Assembly: GCF_029846175.1 (NCBI RefSeq)
Contig: NZ_JARWAC010000011.1
Coordinates: 124,001 to 188,000 of the forward strand
DNA length: 64,000 bases
Origin: Sphaerisporangium sp. TRM90804
Lineage (GTDB): Bacteria; Actinomycetota; Actinomycetes; Streptosporangiales; Streptosporangiaceae
Reading direction: 5' to 3'
Under the pieces are notes generated by a model, which did not search any database, was not told where the DNA came from, and worked only from the letters and a program-made list of their open reading frames with translations. Shown here in pieces: positions 9,325 through 17,902 of the stretch. The position numbers and the translations under genes are program-made. Numbering within the stretch: position 1 is the stretch's first letter; every line of letters starts with the position of its first letter.

Positions 9325-10593
9325 TCAGGCGTCCGCGGTGGCTTCCCATAGAGCCGACAACGGAAGGGCGCGCATCCGCTCCCCGAAAGGGAGTGTTTCC
9401 TGGCCCGCGTAGAGGACGTATCCAGCGATCAGACGGTCGCCGAGTTTACGAGCCAGGTGCTGGAGTCCCCTGAAGTCGTCGGCGCGTACGGTTTCTGCCG
9501 CCTTGACTTCGATGCCGATGACTTCGCCGGAGGCTCGTTCTAGAATGCCGTCCACCTCAACGTTGTCCCGGTCGCGGTAGTGGTAGAGGCGTGCCGGTTC
9601 CTCCGACCAGGTCAGCTGACGGGCGAGCTCACCGAGGACGAAGTTCTCCAGTAGCGGCCCGACGGGCGCGGTTATGTCGGTGGTCCGGGCTGGCGTGAGG
9701 CCCGCGAGGTGCGCTCCCAGCCCGGAGTCGACCACGAGAAGTTTCGGCGTCGCTATGGCGCGTGTGGTCGCGTTGGACGACCAAGCCGGAATGCGCCTGA
9801 CGACATAGACGAGGTCGAGCAGGTCGACGTAGCGCTTCACGGTGTTGCGAGGCAGCCCGAGGTCGCGGCTGAGGTTGTCGATGACCGCCAGTCCTGCCAT
9901 CCGACCGCAAAGGACGTTGAGGAGGCGCCGCATGTCGGTCGGACGCTCGATGTCAGATATCAGTCTTACGTCCCGATTGATCAGGTCTGAGATGTAGGAC
10001 TCGAAGAAGCGTGCCCTTCTGCGATGTGTGGGGCGGTGAACCGCCTCTGGATAACCACCTCTCAAAGCGCGATTCAAGTAGTCGGCTCGCCGCAACCGGG
10101 ATCTCGGAACCTTGAGGTCAGGACCGTTGAGGAACGCCGAATCGACGAACCCGTCCGCACTCCGCTCGATCTCCCCCTGGGACAGCGGCCACAGCTCGAT
10201 CGTCTCGGATCGGCCCGGAAGGGCGTCTGGAAGATCGCGGAGTCCCAGGAGCCGGGCCGAGCCGGTCAGCAGGAAGCGCCCAGGCCGCGGATCGGCATCT
10301 ACTTCGCGCTTGATGGAGAGAAGCAGGTCGGGCACGCGCTGGATCTCATCGATGAGAAGAAGCCCGTCATGACGGACGATCCCGTCTGGATCTTGTCGCG
10401 CCGCCGCACGTACAGCCGCCTGATCCAGGTATAGCTCTCGAGATCCCCGCGTCCTTCGCGCGATCCCCTGAGCCAGAGTGCTCTTACCGACTTGCCGAGC
10501 ACCGTTGATCACCACAACCCGAGTGTCGGCGAGCGCCTCCGCGGCCATGTCTTCTGCGCGCCGTGGGAAGACTGTCAGCTCATCGATGTCCAC
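9325..10593 (-). CDS. AAA-family ATP-binding protein with DUF4143 domain
   Basis: Single P-loop ATPase of the AAA_14/DUF4143 family, about 422 residues. Walker A is GARQVGKST, Walker B LLLIDEIQRVPDLL; an arginine/sensor-like LLTGSARLLGLRDLP follows. The C-terminal DUF4143 part ends in a nuclease-like VEVDGILER...VIGIEVKAAETV segment resembling the D-ExK pattern of restriction-type nucleases. The cellular role of the family is unknown; it is common on mobile DNA. GTG 10593 gives VDIDELTVFPRRAED; ATG 10548 is an alternative. No clear ribosome site at either. Divergent from a broken Doc toxin across two palindromes, and bounded by msrA repeats 2 and 3. Confidence 0.85.
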   Translation of the reverse strand: MDIDELTVFPRRAEDMAAEALADTRVVVINGARQVGKSTLAQGIARRTRGSRELYLDQAAVRAAARQDPDGIVRHDGLLLIDEIQRVPDLLLSIKREVDADPRPGRFLLTGSARLLGLRDLPDALPGRSETIELWPLSQGEIERSADGFVDSAFLNGPDLKVPRSRLRRADYLNRALRGGYPEAVHRPTHRRRARFFESYISDLINRDVRLISDIERPTDMRRLLNVLCGRMAGLAVIDNLSRDLGLPRNTVKRYVDLLDLVYVVRRIPAWSSNATTRAIATPKLLVVDSGLGAHLAGLTPARTTDITAPVGPLLENFVLGELARQLTWSEEPARLYHYRDRDNVEVDGILERASGEVIGIEVKAAETVRADDFRGLQHLARKLGDRLIAGYVLYAGQETLPFGERMRALPLSALWEATADA

Positions 10594-10628
10594 AAGGTCA
10601 AGAGTAGGGGCGCCCCACCCATCCGCGT

Positions 10629-10663
10629 GGCAGATCTGCCGCACCGTCCGTGGCAGATCTGCC
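10629..10663. promoter_or_regulatory. two tandem palindromic operators between DUF4143 gene and doc
   Basis: GGCAGATCTGCC, a perfect 12-bp palindrome, occurs at 10629-10640 and again at 10652-10663, centre to centre 23 bp, about two helical turns. The flanking bases are also conserved (GTGGCAGATCTGCCGCA). The site lies between divergent genes, a typical place for autoregulation of a toxin-antitoxin-like unit. Confidence 0.7.
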
Positions 10664-11072
10664 GCATATGTCGTGGCCGACCGTGACGGCCGCTTCCCTG
10701 GCAATCCGAGTACAGGCAACATCCTGTGTCACAGCCCGTGCTGTGGCTGAGACCGGAAGATCGCTGAGGCGGTATTACGAGCTGCATGCCGCGGTGCTCC
10801 GCCCGCAGACCACCGTGTTCGGTGCTGACGCCTACCCGGATCTGTGGGAGAAGGCGGCTGCCCTGATGCGGAGCATCCTGATCAAACATCCGCTGGTCGA
10901 CGGCAACAAGCGACTCGGCTGGGCGGTGGCCGTCGCCTTCCTTTAAGACAACGGGGAAGTCCTGGAGTACCGGGACGTGGAGGAAGCCGAAAGAGTGGTC
11001 CTCGCCGTGGCGGCAGGGGAGTTGGAGGATATCCCCGATCTGGCACAGCGGCTCCGCAAGCCACGCCGGTGA
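10650..11072 (+). pseudogene. Doc/Fic-family toxin interrupted by a stop codon
   Basis: The frame encodes a death-on-curing (Doc) type protein: LRPQTTVFGADAYPDLW, then the Fic-motif variant HPLVDGNKR (H and G-N-K-R present). It stops at TAA 10944-10946 right after VAVAFL. The same frame then continues without a break as DNGEVLEYRDVEEAERVV and AVAAGELEDIPDLAQRL to TGA at 11070-11072, the expected C-terminal half of the family. A single nonsense change therefore splits a once full-length gene. The true N-terminus is unclear, and the first 30 codons match the family poorly. No Phd-like antitoxin is visible. Confidence 0.75.
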
Positions 11073-11125
11073 TGACCGGCGAACGCACGACGCACGATCG
11101 CCATCCGGGGCCTGCAGTGAATCGC

Positions 11126-11220
11126 TACCACCAGCCGTATGTGCACGAGGTACCCAACGGCTACTGCGGCATAGGCGCATAGGCGTCAGTCGCCCCATCG
11201 GCGTGACGGCCGGCGAGGCT
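11126..11220 (+). repeat. msrA 3'-end repeat, copy 3 (diverged)
   Basis: Recognisable terminus of a different msrA allele: [17 protein letters not shown], then a small deletion that breaks the frame, then sequence matching GVSRPIGVTAGEA. It is clearly less similar to copy 1 than copy 2 is, so it was acquired earlier or from a more distant donor. Confidence 0.8.
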
Positions 11221-11440
11221 CGATCGATGGAGCCAAGGGCCACCCATCCGGGTGTGGCGCGTACTCATGCGGCCACCAGCCCGGTAGGACCAGGCGGTCG
11301 GGCAGGTAAGTGCCTGCCAGAGTCATTTCGCCGACGTCTTGGACGGGTGGCCAGGAGCGGCGCGCGCGGGGTGCCAGGGTTGGACCGGGAGTTCACGGGC
11401 GGGCGGGAAGGCCGCCGTGGATCGATGTGTGCCCGGTCGG
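11221..11440. other. degenerate region, no intact gene
   Basis: Open frames here are short, arginine/proline-rich and unlike proteins. The stretch lies between msrA repeat 3 and the XRE remnant and looks like decayed insertion DNA. No promoter, repeat or RNA gene was recognised. Confidence 0.4.
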
Positions 11441-11663
11441 ATGCCACCAGACCGTGCGCGAACTGTGAGCCCGCCGGTGGAGCCAGGTCGCCCTGGCCGA
11501 CCGGTGCCAAGTCTCCCGACAGGCCATCAACGCCATCGAGACCGAGCGGTACGACCCCAGCCTGCCCTTGGCGTTCACGATCGCCGACGTCTTCAACCTG
11601 ACCATCGAAGAGATCTTCCTGCCCGACCGGGCGGACCCGCCGAACGACCCGGCCCGATCCTGA
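11441..11663 (+). pseudogene. remnant of a small XRE-family regulator
   Basis: In one frame the sequence reads VREL, stop, ARRWSQVALADRCQVS and RQAINAIETERYDPSLPLAF, then TIADVFNLTIEEIFLPD, ending at TGA 11661-11663. This is the classic compact Cro/CI-type repressor (helix-turn-helix ...QVALADRCQVSRQAINAIE...) broken by TGA at 11466-11468. Such 65-70 residue XRE proteins usually sit beside a small membrane protein, absent here. No start codon with a ribosome site remains. Confidence 0.75.
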
Positions 11664-11835
11664 TCGCCTCAGGCCGGCTTCCAGCCGGTCGGCGCGCGCT
11701 TGGCGTTGGGGGGACCCCACCTCCGTCGTGCGTGGAGAGTCGGCATTCGCCGAGCGCGAGGCACCGGTCCGGTCGGGTCGAGCTCGGGCGGGCGCTCCGG
11801 CGGAGACGAACTGACGGCGTCCCCGGCGGCCCCCT

Positions 11836-11885
11836 CCCGGGATCTGGCGGGACGGATCCGACACGATGATCCCGGGATCTGTCGG
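11836..11885. promoter_or_regulatory. direct repeat upstream of the xylanase gene
   Basis: CCCGGGATCTGGCGG (11836-11850) and CCCGGGATCTGTCGG (11871-11885) are 35 bp apart with one mismatch. The second lies within a perfect 12-bp palindrome GATCCCGGGATC (11868-11879). The placement suggests an operator for the downstream GH10 gene. Confidence 0.4.
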
Positions 11886-11899
11886 TGTGGGCCATCACA

Positions 11900-13171
11900 A
11901 TGGCGGGCATGACGTCACATGCTGGCGCTTTCACCGCCGATCCGTCCCTCAGGCGCCGGATCGCCGACGCCACGCTCAGCCTCACGGCGGGCGGAGAGCC
12001 GTTCGCGGGGCGGGAGGTGGTCGTCGCGCAGCGCGACCACCGGTTTCTGTTCGGCTGTACCGGCGGAGACCTCGTCCCGCCGAGGGCGGACGACGGTGGC
12101 TCGCCCGGCGATCCCGCCGTCCCCCAGGACGAACGGCTCGCCGGTCGCTTTCTCGACCTGTTCAACTTCACCACGCTGCCCTTCTACTGGGGCCGGTTCG
12201 AGCCCGAGCGTGGCAGGCCGGAGACCGAGCGGATGCTGAAGCTCGCGCACTGGTTTCGGGACCGGGGGCTCCTGGTGAAGGGCCACCCGCTGGCCTGGCA
12301 CACCGTGAGCGCCGACTGGCTGATGGAACTGCCGAACGACGCGATCGCCCGCGAGCAGGTCGCCCGGATCAAACGAGAGATGACCGACTTCGCCGGGGTC
12401 GTCGACATGTGGGACGTCATCAACGAGGTCGTCATCATGCCGATCTTCGACAAGTACGACAACGGCATCACCCGCATCTGCCGCGAGATGGGCCGCATCC
12501 CGATGATCAGGATGGTCTTCGAGGCGGCACGGGAGGCCGATCCGACGGCGACGCTGCTGCTGAACGACTTCGACATGTCGGCCGCGTACGAGTGCCTGAT
12601 CGAGGGCGTCCTTGAGGCGGGCATCCGGATCGACGTGCTCGGGCTGCAGAGCCACATGCACCAGGGCTACTGGGGGGAGGAGAAGACCCTCGCCGTCATC
12701 GACCGCTTCGCCAGGTATGGGCTGCCGATCCACTTCACCGAGACGACGATCGTGTCCGGGCACCTCATGCCGGAGGAGATCGTCGACCTGAACGACTACC
12801 AGGTCCCCGAATGGCCGTCGACGCCGGAGGGCGAGGCCCGGCAGGCCGACGAGATCTCCCGCCACTACCGGACGCTGCTGTCGCACGCGGCCGTGGAGGC
12901 GTCGACCTACTGGGGCTTCCAGGACGGCGGCTGGCTCGGCGCCCCGGGTGGCTTCGTCCATGCCGACGGCACGCCGAAGCCGGCGTACGACGCGCTGCAC
13001 TCGCTGATCAAGGGCGAGTGGTGGCTCCCGCCCACGACGCTGGTCACCGACGATGACGGCCGCGTGCGGTTCAGCGGGTTCCTCGGCGACTACGAGGTGT
13101 CCGCGGCCGGGAGGTCGGCGACCTTCACGCTGGACGCGGCGGGCGAGGCCGCCGCCGAGGTGGCCCTGTGA
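11900..13171 (+). CDS. glycoside hydrolase family 10 enzyme (endo-1,4-beta-xylanase type)
   Basis: Retaining beta-glycanase of the GH10 TIM-barrel fold, about 423 residues. Family signatures are KGHPLAWHTVSADW, the acid/base glutamate in MWDVINEVV (about residue 176) and the nucleophile region LPIHFTETTIVSG (E about 281), plus QSHMHQGYW and STYWGFQDGGW. There is no signal peptide or Tat motif: the N-terminus (MAGMTSHAGAFTADPSLRRR) is hydrophilic. It is therefore probably an intracellular enzyme acting on imported xylo-oligosaccharides, or exported by another route. Start is uncertain (GTG 11885, ATG 11900 or ATG 11909; no good ribosome site). The C-terminal 40 residues form a small beta domain. 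Confidence 0.88.
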   Translation: MAGMTSHAGAFTADPSLRRRIADATLSLTAGGEPFAGREVVVAQRDHRFLFGCTGGDLVPPRADDGGSPGDPAVPQDERLAGRFLDLFNFTTLPFYWGRFEPERGRPETERMLKLAHWFRDRGLLVKGHPLAWHTVSADWLMELPNDAIAREQVARIKREMTDFAGVVDMWDVINEVVIMPIFDKYDNGITRICREMGRIPMIRMVFEAAREADPTATLLLNDFDMSAAYECLIEGVLEAGIRIDVLGLQSHMHQGYWGEEKTLAVIDRFARYGLPIHFTETTIVSGHLMPEEIVDLNDYQVPEWPSTPEGEARQADEISRHYRTLLSHAAVEASTYWGFQDGGWLGAPGGFVHADGTPKPAYDALHSLIKGEWWLPPTTLVTDDDGRVRFSGFLGDYEVSAAGRSATFTLDAAGEAAAEVAL

Positions 13172-13254
13172 CCGCTCGCCGGCGTAGGCCGGACAGACCC
13201 CGGCGGTCAGGATGTCGGCGACGCCGAGAGCGGCGAAGCGGTGCCGCCGTCGAG

Positions 13255-14145
13255 TCAGGTGCTCCCGTCGGGATCGGGGGCCTGCCCGCCGTTCTCCTCG
13301 TGCGAGGCACTGTGGTGTGAGGCCGGCACCGCGATCTGTTCGGTGTCCTTGTGGCGCGTCACCCAGAGGTAGACCAACGCGCCGGCGAACAGCACGATCG
13401 AGGTCCACTGGTTGATCCGCAGCCCCAGGAGCGTCACCGCGTGGTCCACTCCGCCCACCGGGTCGATCCGCAGGCCCTCGATCCAGAACCGCCCGAACGT
13501 GTAGCCGGCGACGTAGAGGGCGAACAGGCGGCCATGGGTGAACCGGCTGCCGGCCAGGATCAGCGCGAAACCGAGCGCCGTGGTCCACAGAGACTCGTAC
13601 AGGAACGTCGGGTGGTAGAGCACGCCCGGCTCGCCGCCGTGCGCCTGGTCGATCTCCAGGCCCCACGGCAACGTGGTGGGACTGCCGTACAGCTCCTGGT
13701 TGAACCAGTTGCCCCAGCGGGCGATCGCCTGCCCGAACGCGATGCCGGGCGCGACCGTGTCGGCCACGGCGCCCAGGGACAGCCCCCGGCGGCGGCACGC
13801 CAGCCACACGCCCACGCCTCCCAGGGCGACCGCGCCCCAGATGCTGAGCCCGCCCTCCCAGATGAACAGCGCCTGGTAGGGCTCCTTGATCGCGCGCGGG
13901 CCGAAGTAGGTCTGCCAGTCGGTGATGACGTGGTAGACGCGAGCGCCGACCAGCCCGAAGATCACTCCAGGGACGGCGATGTCGCTGATCGTGCCCTTCT
14001 CGCCGCCGCGGGCGCGCCAGCGGCGCTCGCTGAGCCAGACGCCGAAGGCGATCGCGACGATGAAGCACAGTGCGTAAGCCCGGATCGGGATGATTCCGAG
14101 GTACCAGACCCCTTCGGGAGGGCTCGGAATCGAGGCAAGGGCCAT
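13255..14145 (-). CDS. lgt: phosphatidylglycerol-prolipoprotein diacylglyceryl transferase
   Basis: Membrane enzyme that attaches diacylglycerol to the lipobox cysteine of prolipoproteins, the first step of lipoprotein maturation. 296 residues, seven helices. Family motifs: GIIPIRAYALCFIVAIAFG, the GGLSIWGAVALGG segment, and ARWGNWFNQELYG with FLYESLWTTALG. The frame extends to 14292, but ATG 14145 (MALASIPSPPEGVWYLG) gives the standard Lgt N-terminus. It would serve lipoproteins such as the fasciclin protein at 30782-31414. It ends convergently with the xylanase gene. Confidence 0.95.
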   Translation of the reverse strand: MALASIPSPPEGVWYLGIIPIRAYALCFIVAIAFGVWLSERRWRARGGEKGTISDIAVPGVIFGLVGARVYHVITDWQTYFGPRAIKEPYQALFIWEGGLSIWGAVALGGVGVWLACRRRGLSLGAVADTVAPGIAFGQAIARWGNWFNQELYGSPTTLPWGLEIDQAHGGEPGVLYHPTFLYESLWTTALGFALILAGSRFTHGRLFALYVAGYTFGRFWIEGLRIDPVGGVDHAVTLLGLRINQWTSIVLFAGALVYLWVTRHKDTEQIAVPASHHSASHEENGGQAPDPDGST

Positions 14146-14279
14146 GCCGGTGAGGCTACTCAACGTGAGGCCCCTCGGCCGCCTTCGTGACCTGATCGCA
14201 AACCTTCCACGACGTGAAGCGGCACAGGGGAACCGGTGCGGTGGCGCTGGTGGCACCAGGAATTGGTACCGTCGGTCGT

Positions 14280-14432
14280 GTGGCTGAGACACGGCTTCGG
14301 CTGCCTGATGAGGCGTGTGAGCAGATCAAGCGGATCGCTGCTGGTGACGCCCAGAGCGCGAGCCACGCGGGTGACGACCGTGGGCGCGCCCCGAAGCACG
14401 TGTACTCGCTCGCCCCGGGAGTGCCGATATGA
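14280..14432 (+). CDS. small hypothetical protein coupled to a TPR protein
   Basis: Possible 50-residue protein starting VAETRLRLPDEACEQIKR at a GTG. Its TGA overlaps the ATG of the next gene (ATGA at 14429-14432), which supports real translation. I recognise no family and there is no good ribosome site, so it may be a leader or a chance frame. Confidence 0.35.
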   Translation: MAETRLRLPDEACEQIKRIAAGDAQSASHAGDDRGRAPKHVYSLAPGVPI

Positions 14433-15157
14433 ACTTCAGTGACGACGTGCGCTCGGCTTTCCGGCGCGGTGAGAGCGATGCCGTGGTGCGCATGAGTGAG
14501 GCCGAGATCGAGCGGGCTCAGGCGGCCGGCGATCCGGCGGGTGAGGTGGAGGCCCGGTACAGCCTGGCCCGGGTCGCGATCCGCGGTGGTGACCTGCCGG
14601 GCGGAGAGGCCCGGGCTCGCGAGGCGCTCGCGGTCGCGCTGCGCTCCGGTGACCGGAGCCTTGAGGAACGGCCGAGGCACGTGCTGGCCGCCGTGGCGCG
14701 CATGTCGGGCGACCTGCTCCGCGCTCGTGATCTGTACCAGGAGAGCATCGCCCTCAACGAGGCGCTCGGCCAGCCCAAGATGGTCAACTCCGAGTACCAC
14801 AACCTCGCGTTCTGTGAGCTGGGTCTGGGCAACCTCGACGTGGCGCGGAAGCTCTTCGCCGAGGGACGTGAACGGGTGTTCCGCAACGGCTGGGCTGATT
14901 TCGTGCCGTACGTCTGCGTGGCGGGCGCCGCGCTGGCCTCGGCGGAGGGCGATCACGCGCGGGCGGCGCGGCTGGCCGGGGTCGCGGACGGCGCGTTCAC
15001 GTCGCTCGGCCAGGTACCGGACCCCGACGACGCGGCCGACCTCGCCAAGGTGCGCGCCGCCGCCACCGAGGCGCTCGGCCCGGCCGCCTTCGGCGAGGAG
15101 TACACGCAAGGTCAGCTCCTCGATCCGCATGAGGCCTTCGCCGACGATCGACACTGA
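14429..15157 (+). CDS. tetratricopeptide-repeat protein
   Basis: 242-residue, all-helical, soluble protein made of about five TPR-like helix pairs, for example EVEARYSLARVAIRGGDL, VLAAVARMSGDLLRARDLY, NLAFCELGLGNLDVARKLF and GAALASAEGDHARAARLAG. The final part resembles the C-terminal repeats of actinobacterial transcriptional activators of the AfsR/LuxR class, but there is no DNA-binding or ATPase domain. It could be a stand-alone adaptor or a fragment of such a regulator. Start overlaps the stop of a small upstream frame. A decayed kinase lies next to it. Confidence 0.7.
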   Translation: MNFSDDVRSAFRRGESDAVVRMSEAEIERAQAAGDPAGEVEARYSLARVAIRGGDLPGGEARAREALAVALRSGDRSLEERPRHVLAAVARMSGDLLRARDLYQESIALNEALGQPKMVNSEYHNLAFCELGLGNLDVARKLFAEGRERVFRNGWADFVPYVCVAGAALASAEGDHARAARLAGVADGAFTSLGQVPDPDDAADLAKVRAAATEALGPAAFGEEYTQGQLLDPHEAFADDRH

Positions 15158-15246
15158 CGCGAGAGGGACCTTCAGGGGGGAAGTCGTCACAACTCCGCTG
15201 TCTTCGCCGGCATCTAACGTGGTAGCCGATGGTGGGGGGAGAGCGC

Positions 15247-16948
15247 ATGGCGTCCGTTTCGCCGTTGGTGCCTGGGGACCCGGCGCAGGTGGGAGGGTTC
15301 TGGACGGCCGGTCGTCTTGGGGCGGGCGGGCAGGGGGTGGTGTTCGAGGCTTACGACGCCAGCGGGACGCGGGTCGCCGTCAAGGTGTTGCACGGCGACG
15401 CCGTCGCGCGGGGGCAGGTGCGGAACAGGTTCGCGAAGGAGGCCGCCGCCGCGCGGCGGGTGGCGCCGTTCTGCACCGCGCGGGTGCTCGCCGTCGACGT
15501 GGACGCGCCGAAGCCCTACATCGTGAGCGAATACGTCGAAGGCCCCAGTCTGCGGCAAGCCGTCACGGAGGGACAACCCCCGTTGACTGGTGGCATGACA
15601 CGGACGAGTGCACGGCAAAGGCGCTGATGGTGGCGTTCAGCCCAGACGAGCAGACCCTGGCGTGCGTGACCGCTTCGAGGATCTCGCTGGTGGACGTGCG
15701 CACCGGCAGGACGCTCGCGAGCGGGCCGGTCTCAGATCTGGAATCGGTGGACCGCCTCTGGTTCAGTCCGGACGGCCGCCTCCTCGCCGCCACCGGACCG
15801 GCGCGCCTGCGGCTCATCCGCGTGTCCGACGCCCAAGTGCTCCTGGACCAGCCCGTCGCGACGGATGCGGTCGGCTTCGACGGGACGACCCTGCGGTACC
15901 TCGCCGACGCCACCGTGGTGAGCCTCGACGTCACCGGCCTGCTCGACCCGGTCCGCCTTCCCGGCCCGGTGCCCGACACCGAACTCTTCAGTCCGGACGG
16001 ACGTCTGCTGGTGACCCACAAGGCGGGCTCGCGCGCCATGATGCTGCGAGACCCGCGCGGGCGGGTCGTCGGCACCCCGTTGCCGATGGAGGCCGACAGC
16101 ATGATCCGGGACCCCGCGTTCAGCGGCGACGGCGGCCTGCTCGCCTTCACCGACGGAAGAAGCCGGGACTACGTGAGCCTGTGGGACACCACGAGACGTA
16201 CGCGGGTTGCCAAGATCCCCATCCCTGACATGTGGTACCCGCATTCCCTCGCCATGGCGCCTGACGGCGCCACGCTCGCGATCGGCGTGTCGGCCGTCGT
16301 CGACCCGTCGCGCGCGCGGCTGCTCATATGGGACGTGCGACAGGCGCGATGGAGCAGGTCCATCGGGCGCGTCGGCGAGGTCGAGGTCGTCTTCCGGCCG
16401 GGGAGCACGATGGTCGCGGAGAGCCAGGCCGATCCAACCGCCTGCTGGACCTTTCGACGGGAAGGGAGACCGGTCAGGCCCTCGGACCGTCGCGGGTGCG
16501 GAGCCCTTCGGTGACACTCGCCTTCAGCCCCGACGGGCACACCATCGCGATGCACCTGCCGCGCGGGCTCGCCTTCTTCGACGTGCGCACCGGGGAGCGG
16601 AAGGGATCGGTCTCCGCCATACCGGACTCGGACCAGATCCTCTTCTCTCCTCGCGGGGACGTGGCGGCGTCCATCGGCGGAGACCGGAGCGTACAGCTGT
16701 TGGATGTCGCGACCTCGGCCAGGCTAGGAGTCCCCTTCGCGGGTGGTGCCTCCTACTTCAAGTCGGCGGCTTTCGACGCGAGCGGTACGGTGATCCACAC
16801 CGTCGACGACGCGGGCGTCCTCCGGGACGTCCTCGTCGACCCCGGGCGGATCGCGGCCACCGTGTGCGCCCGCGTCGGCCAAACGCTTACCCCCGCCGAA
16901 TGGGAGCGCCACCTCCCGGGCCTCCCCTACCGGGACCCGTGCCCCTGA
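15247..16948 (+). pseudogene. WD40-repeat Ser/Thr protein kinase, decayed
   Basis: The 5' part encodes a Hanks-type kinase N-lobe: glycine loop LGAGGQGVVFEAYD, lysine in VAVKVLHG, and hinge YIVSEYVEGPSLRQAV. After residue about 110 the frame changes near 15585; the catalytic HRD and DFG segments and the membrane helix are missing. The sequence then resumes as beta-propeller repeats (MVAFSPDEQTLACVTASR, LWFSPDGRLLAATG, ELFSPDGRLLVTH). A second shift near 16436 moves the propeller to another frame (LAFSPDGHTIAMHLPRG ... LPYRDPCP, stop 16946-16948). So a large internal deletion plus one frameshift inactivated a receptor-like kinase. ATG 15247 follows GGGGGGAGAG. Confidence 0.85.
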
Positions 16949-17050
16949 TAAGGAGTTGCCGGAGCGGATCGTCCATCCCCACCACTTGCGGAGCATCGTG
17001 ATCGGGCAAGAAAGGACTCTGAGTAGCAGCGTATCTGGGCGTCCAACGGT

Positions 17051-17776
17051 TCAGAGGGTCGCGGAGAGCCGTAGTGGGGTGGGGAGCGCCCGGTAGCGCC
17101 GGAGAATGGATGACTTGGTGGACGCCTTGACCTCCACGGCCATCGTGGTGTCCGCCTCCTTGGGTGCGCGTACGACCAGCACTAGGCGCTGTGTGCCGTC
17201 CAGTGGGAGGTTCCTGGTGCGCTTGAGCTCCCAGCGGGGGTCTGAGCGTAACTCGCGGAGCGCGAGCAGAAAGGGAGTCCCCGTCTTCGGCAGGCTGCCG
17301 GTGAGCGCGCCGATCGACGCCTCGACCCCGGCGACCTTGAGCTGCGGCTTGATCTCGAACTGGACGTTGCGCTGGGCGGGGTCCTCGATCCTGGCAGGGG
17401 CCATCGACCAGGCTATGGGCTGCTCGGCCGAGCCCGTCGCGGCGATGAGAGTGGCGCGGAGCGTGACGGAGTGAAGCGCCGGCCCCCAGCCGGGGTCGGA
17501 GAAGGTGACGGACAGATGCACCTCGTGGTAGCGGTGATGTTCCGCCTCCTGCTCGATATAGCCGCGCATGTCCGGATAGCGTTCGGCTGTCATGAGAAAG
17601 GCGACCGGCCCCCCGAGGACGACCCTTCCCTCCAACTCCTCGGCGGGCGAGGACTCCTCCCGGACAGGGGCTGAAGGCCCCCTCGAATCGGTGCCCTCGG
17701 ATGAGGATCGGTCTCGGCGCATAGGCACGAAGCTGAGCGGCTGCTCTGACAGGTGGGGGAGCTCGAGATGAGTCAT
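17051..17776 (-). CDS. hypothetical protein
   Basis: 241-residue soluble protein, no signal peptide or membrane helix. The first 50 residues are polar and probably disordered; the rest looks beta-rich (VVLGGPVAFLMTAERYPD, VHLSVTFSDPGWGPALHSV, LVLVVRAPKEADTTMAVEV). I recognise no domain. The ATG at 17776 is 7 nt after AAAGGA, a reasonable ribosome site. It lies downstream of a minus-strand membrane XRE regulator and may be co-transcribed with it. Confidence 0.6.
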   Translation of the reverse strand: MTHLELPHLSEQPLSFVPMRRDRSSSEGTDSRGPSAPVREESSPAEELEGRVVLGGPVAFLMTAERYPDMRGYIEQEAEHHRYHEVHLSVTFSDPGWGPALHSVTLRATLIAATGSAEQPIAWSMAPARIEDPAQRNVQFEIKPQLKVAGVEASIGALTGSLPKTGTPFLLALRELRSDPRWELKRTRNLPLDGTQRLVLVVRAPKEADTTMAVEVKASTKSSILRRYRALPTPLRLSATL

Positions 17777-17902
17777 CGGCGTCCTTTGCCGGGGATTGGC
17801 CAGGGATGACAGACCTGTATCACAGCAAGGTGATCAGACGCGCCCGATTCTCGGCGAGAACGTGGGTCAGGCGAGGTGCGGTTCGCCCGACAGTCGTCCG
17901 GC

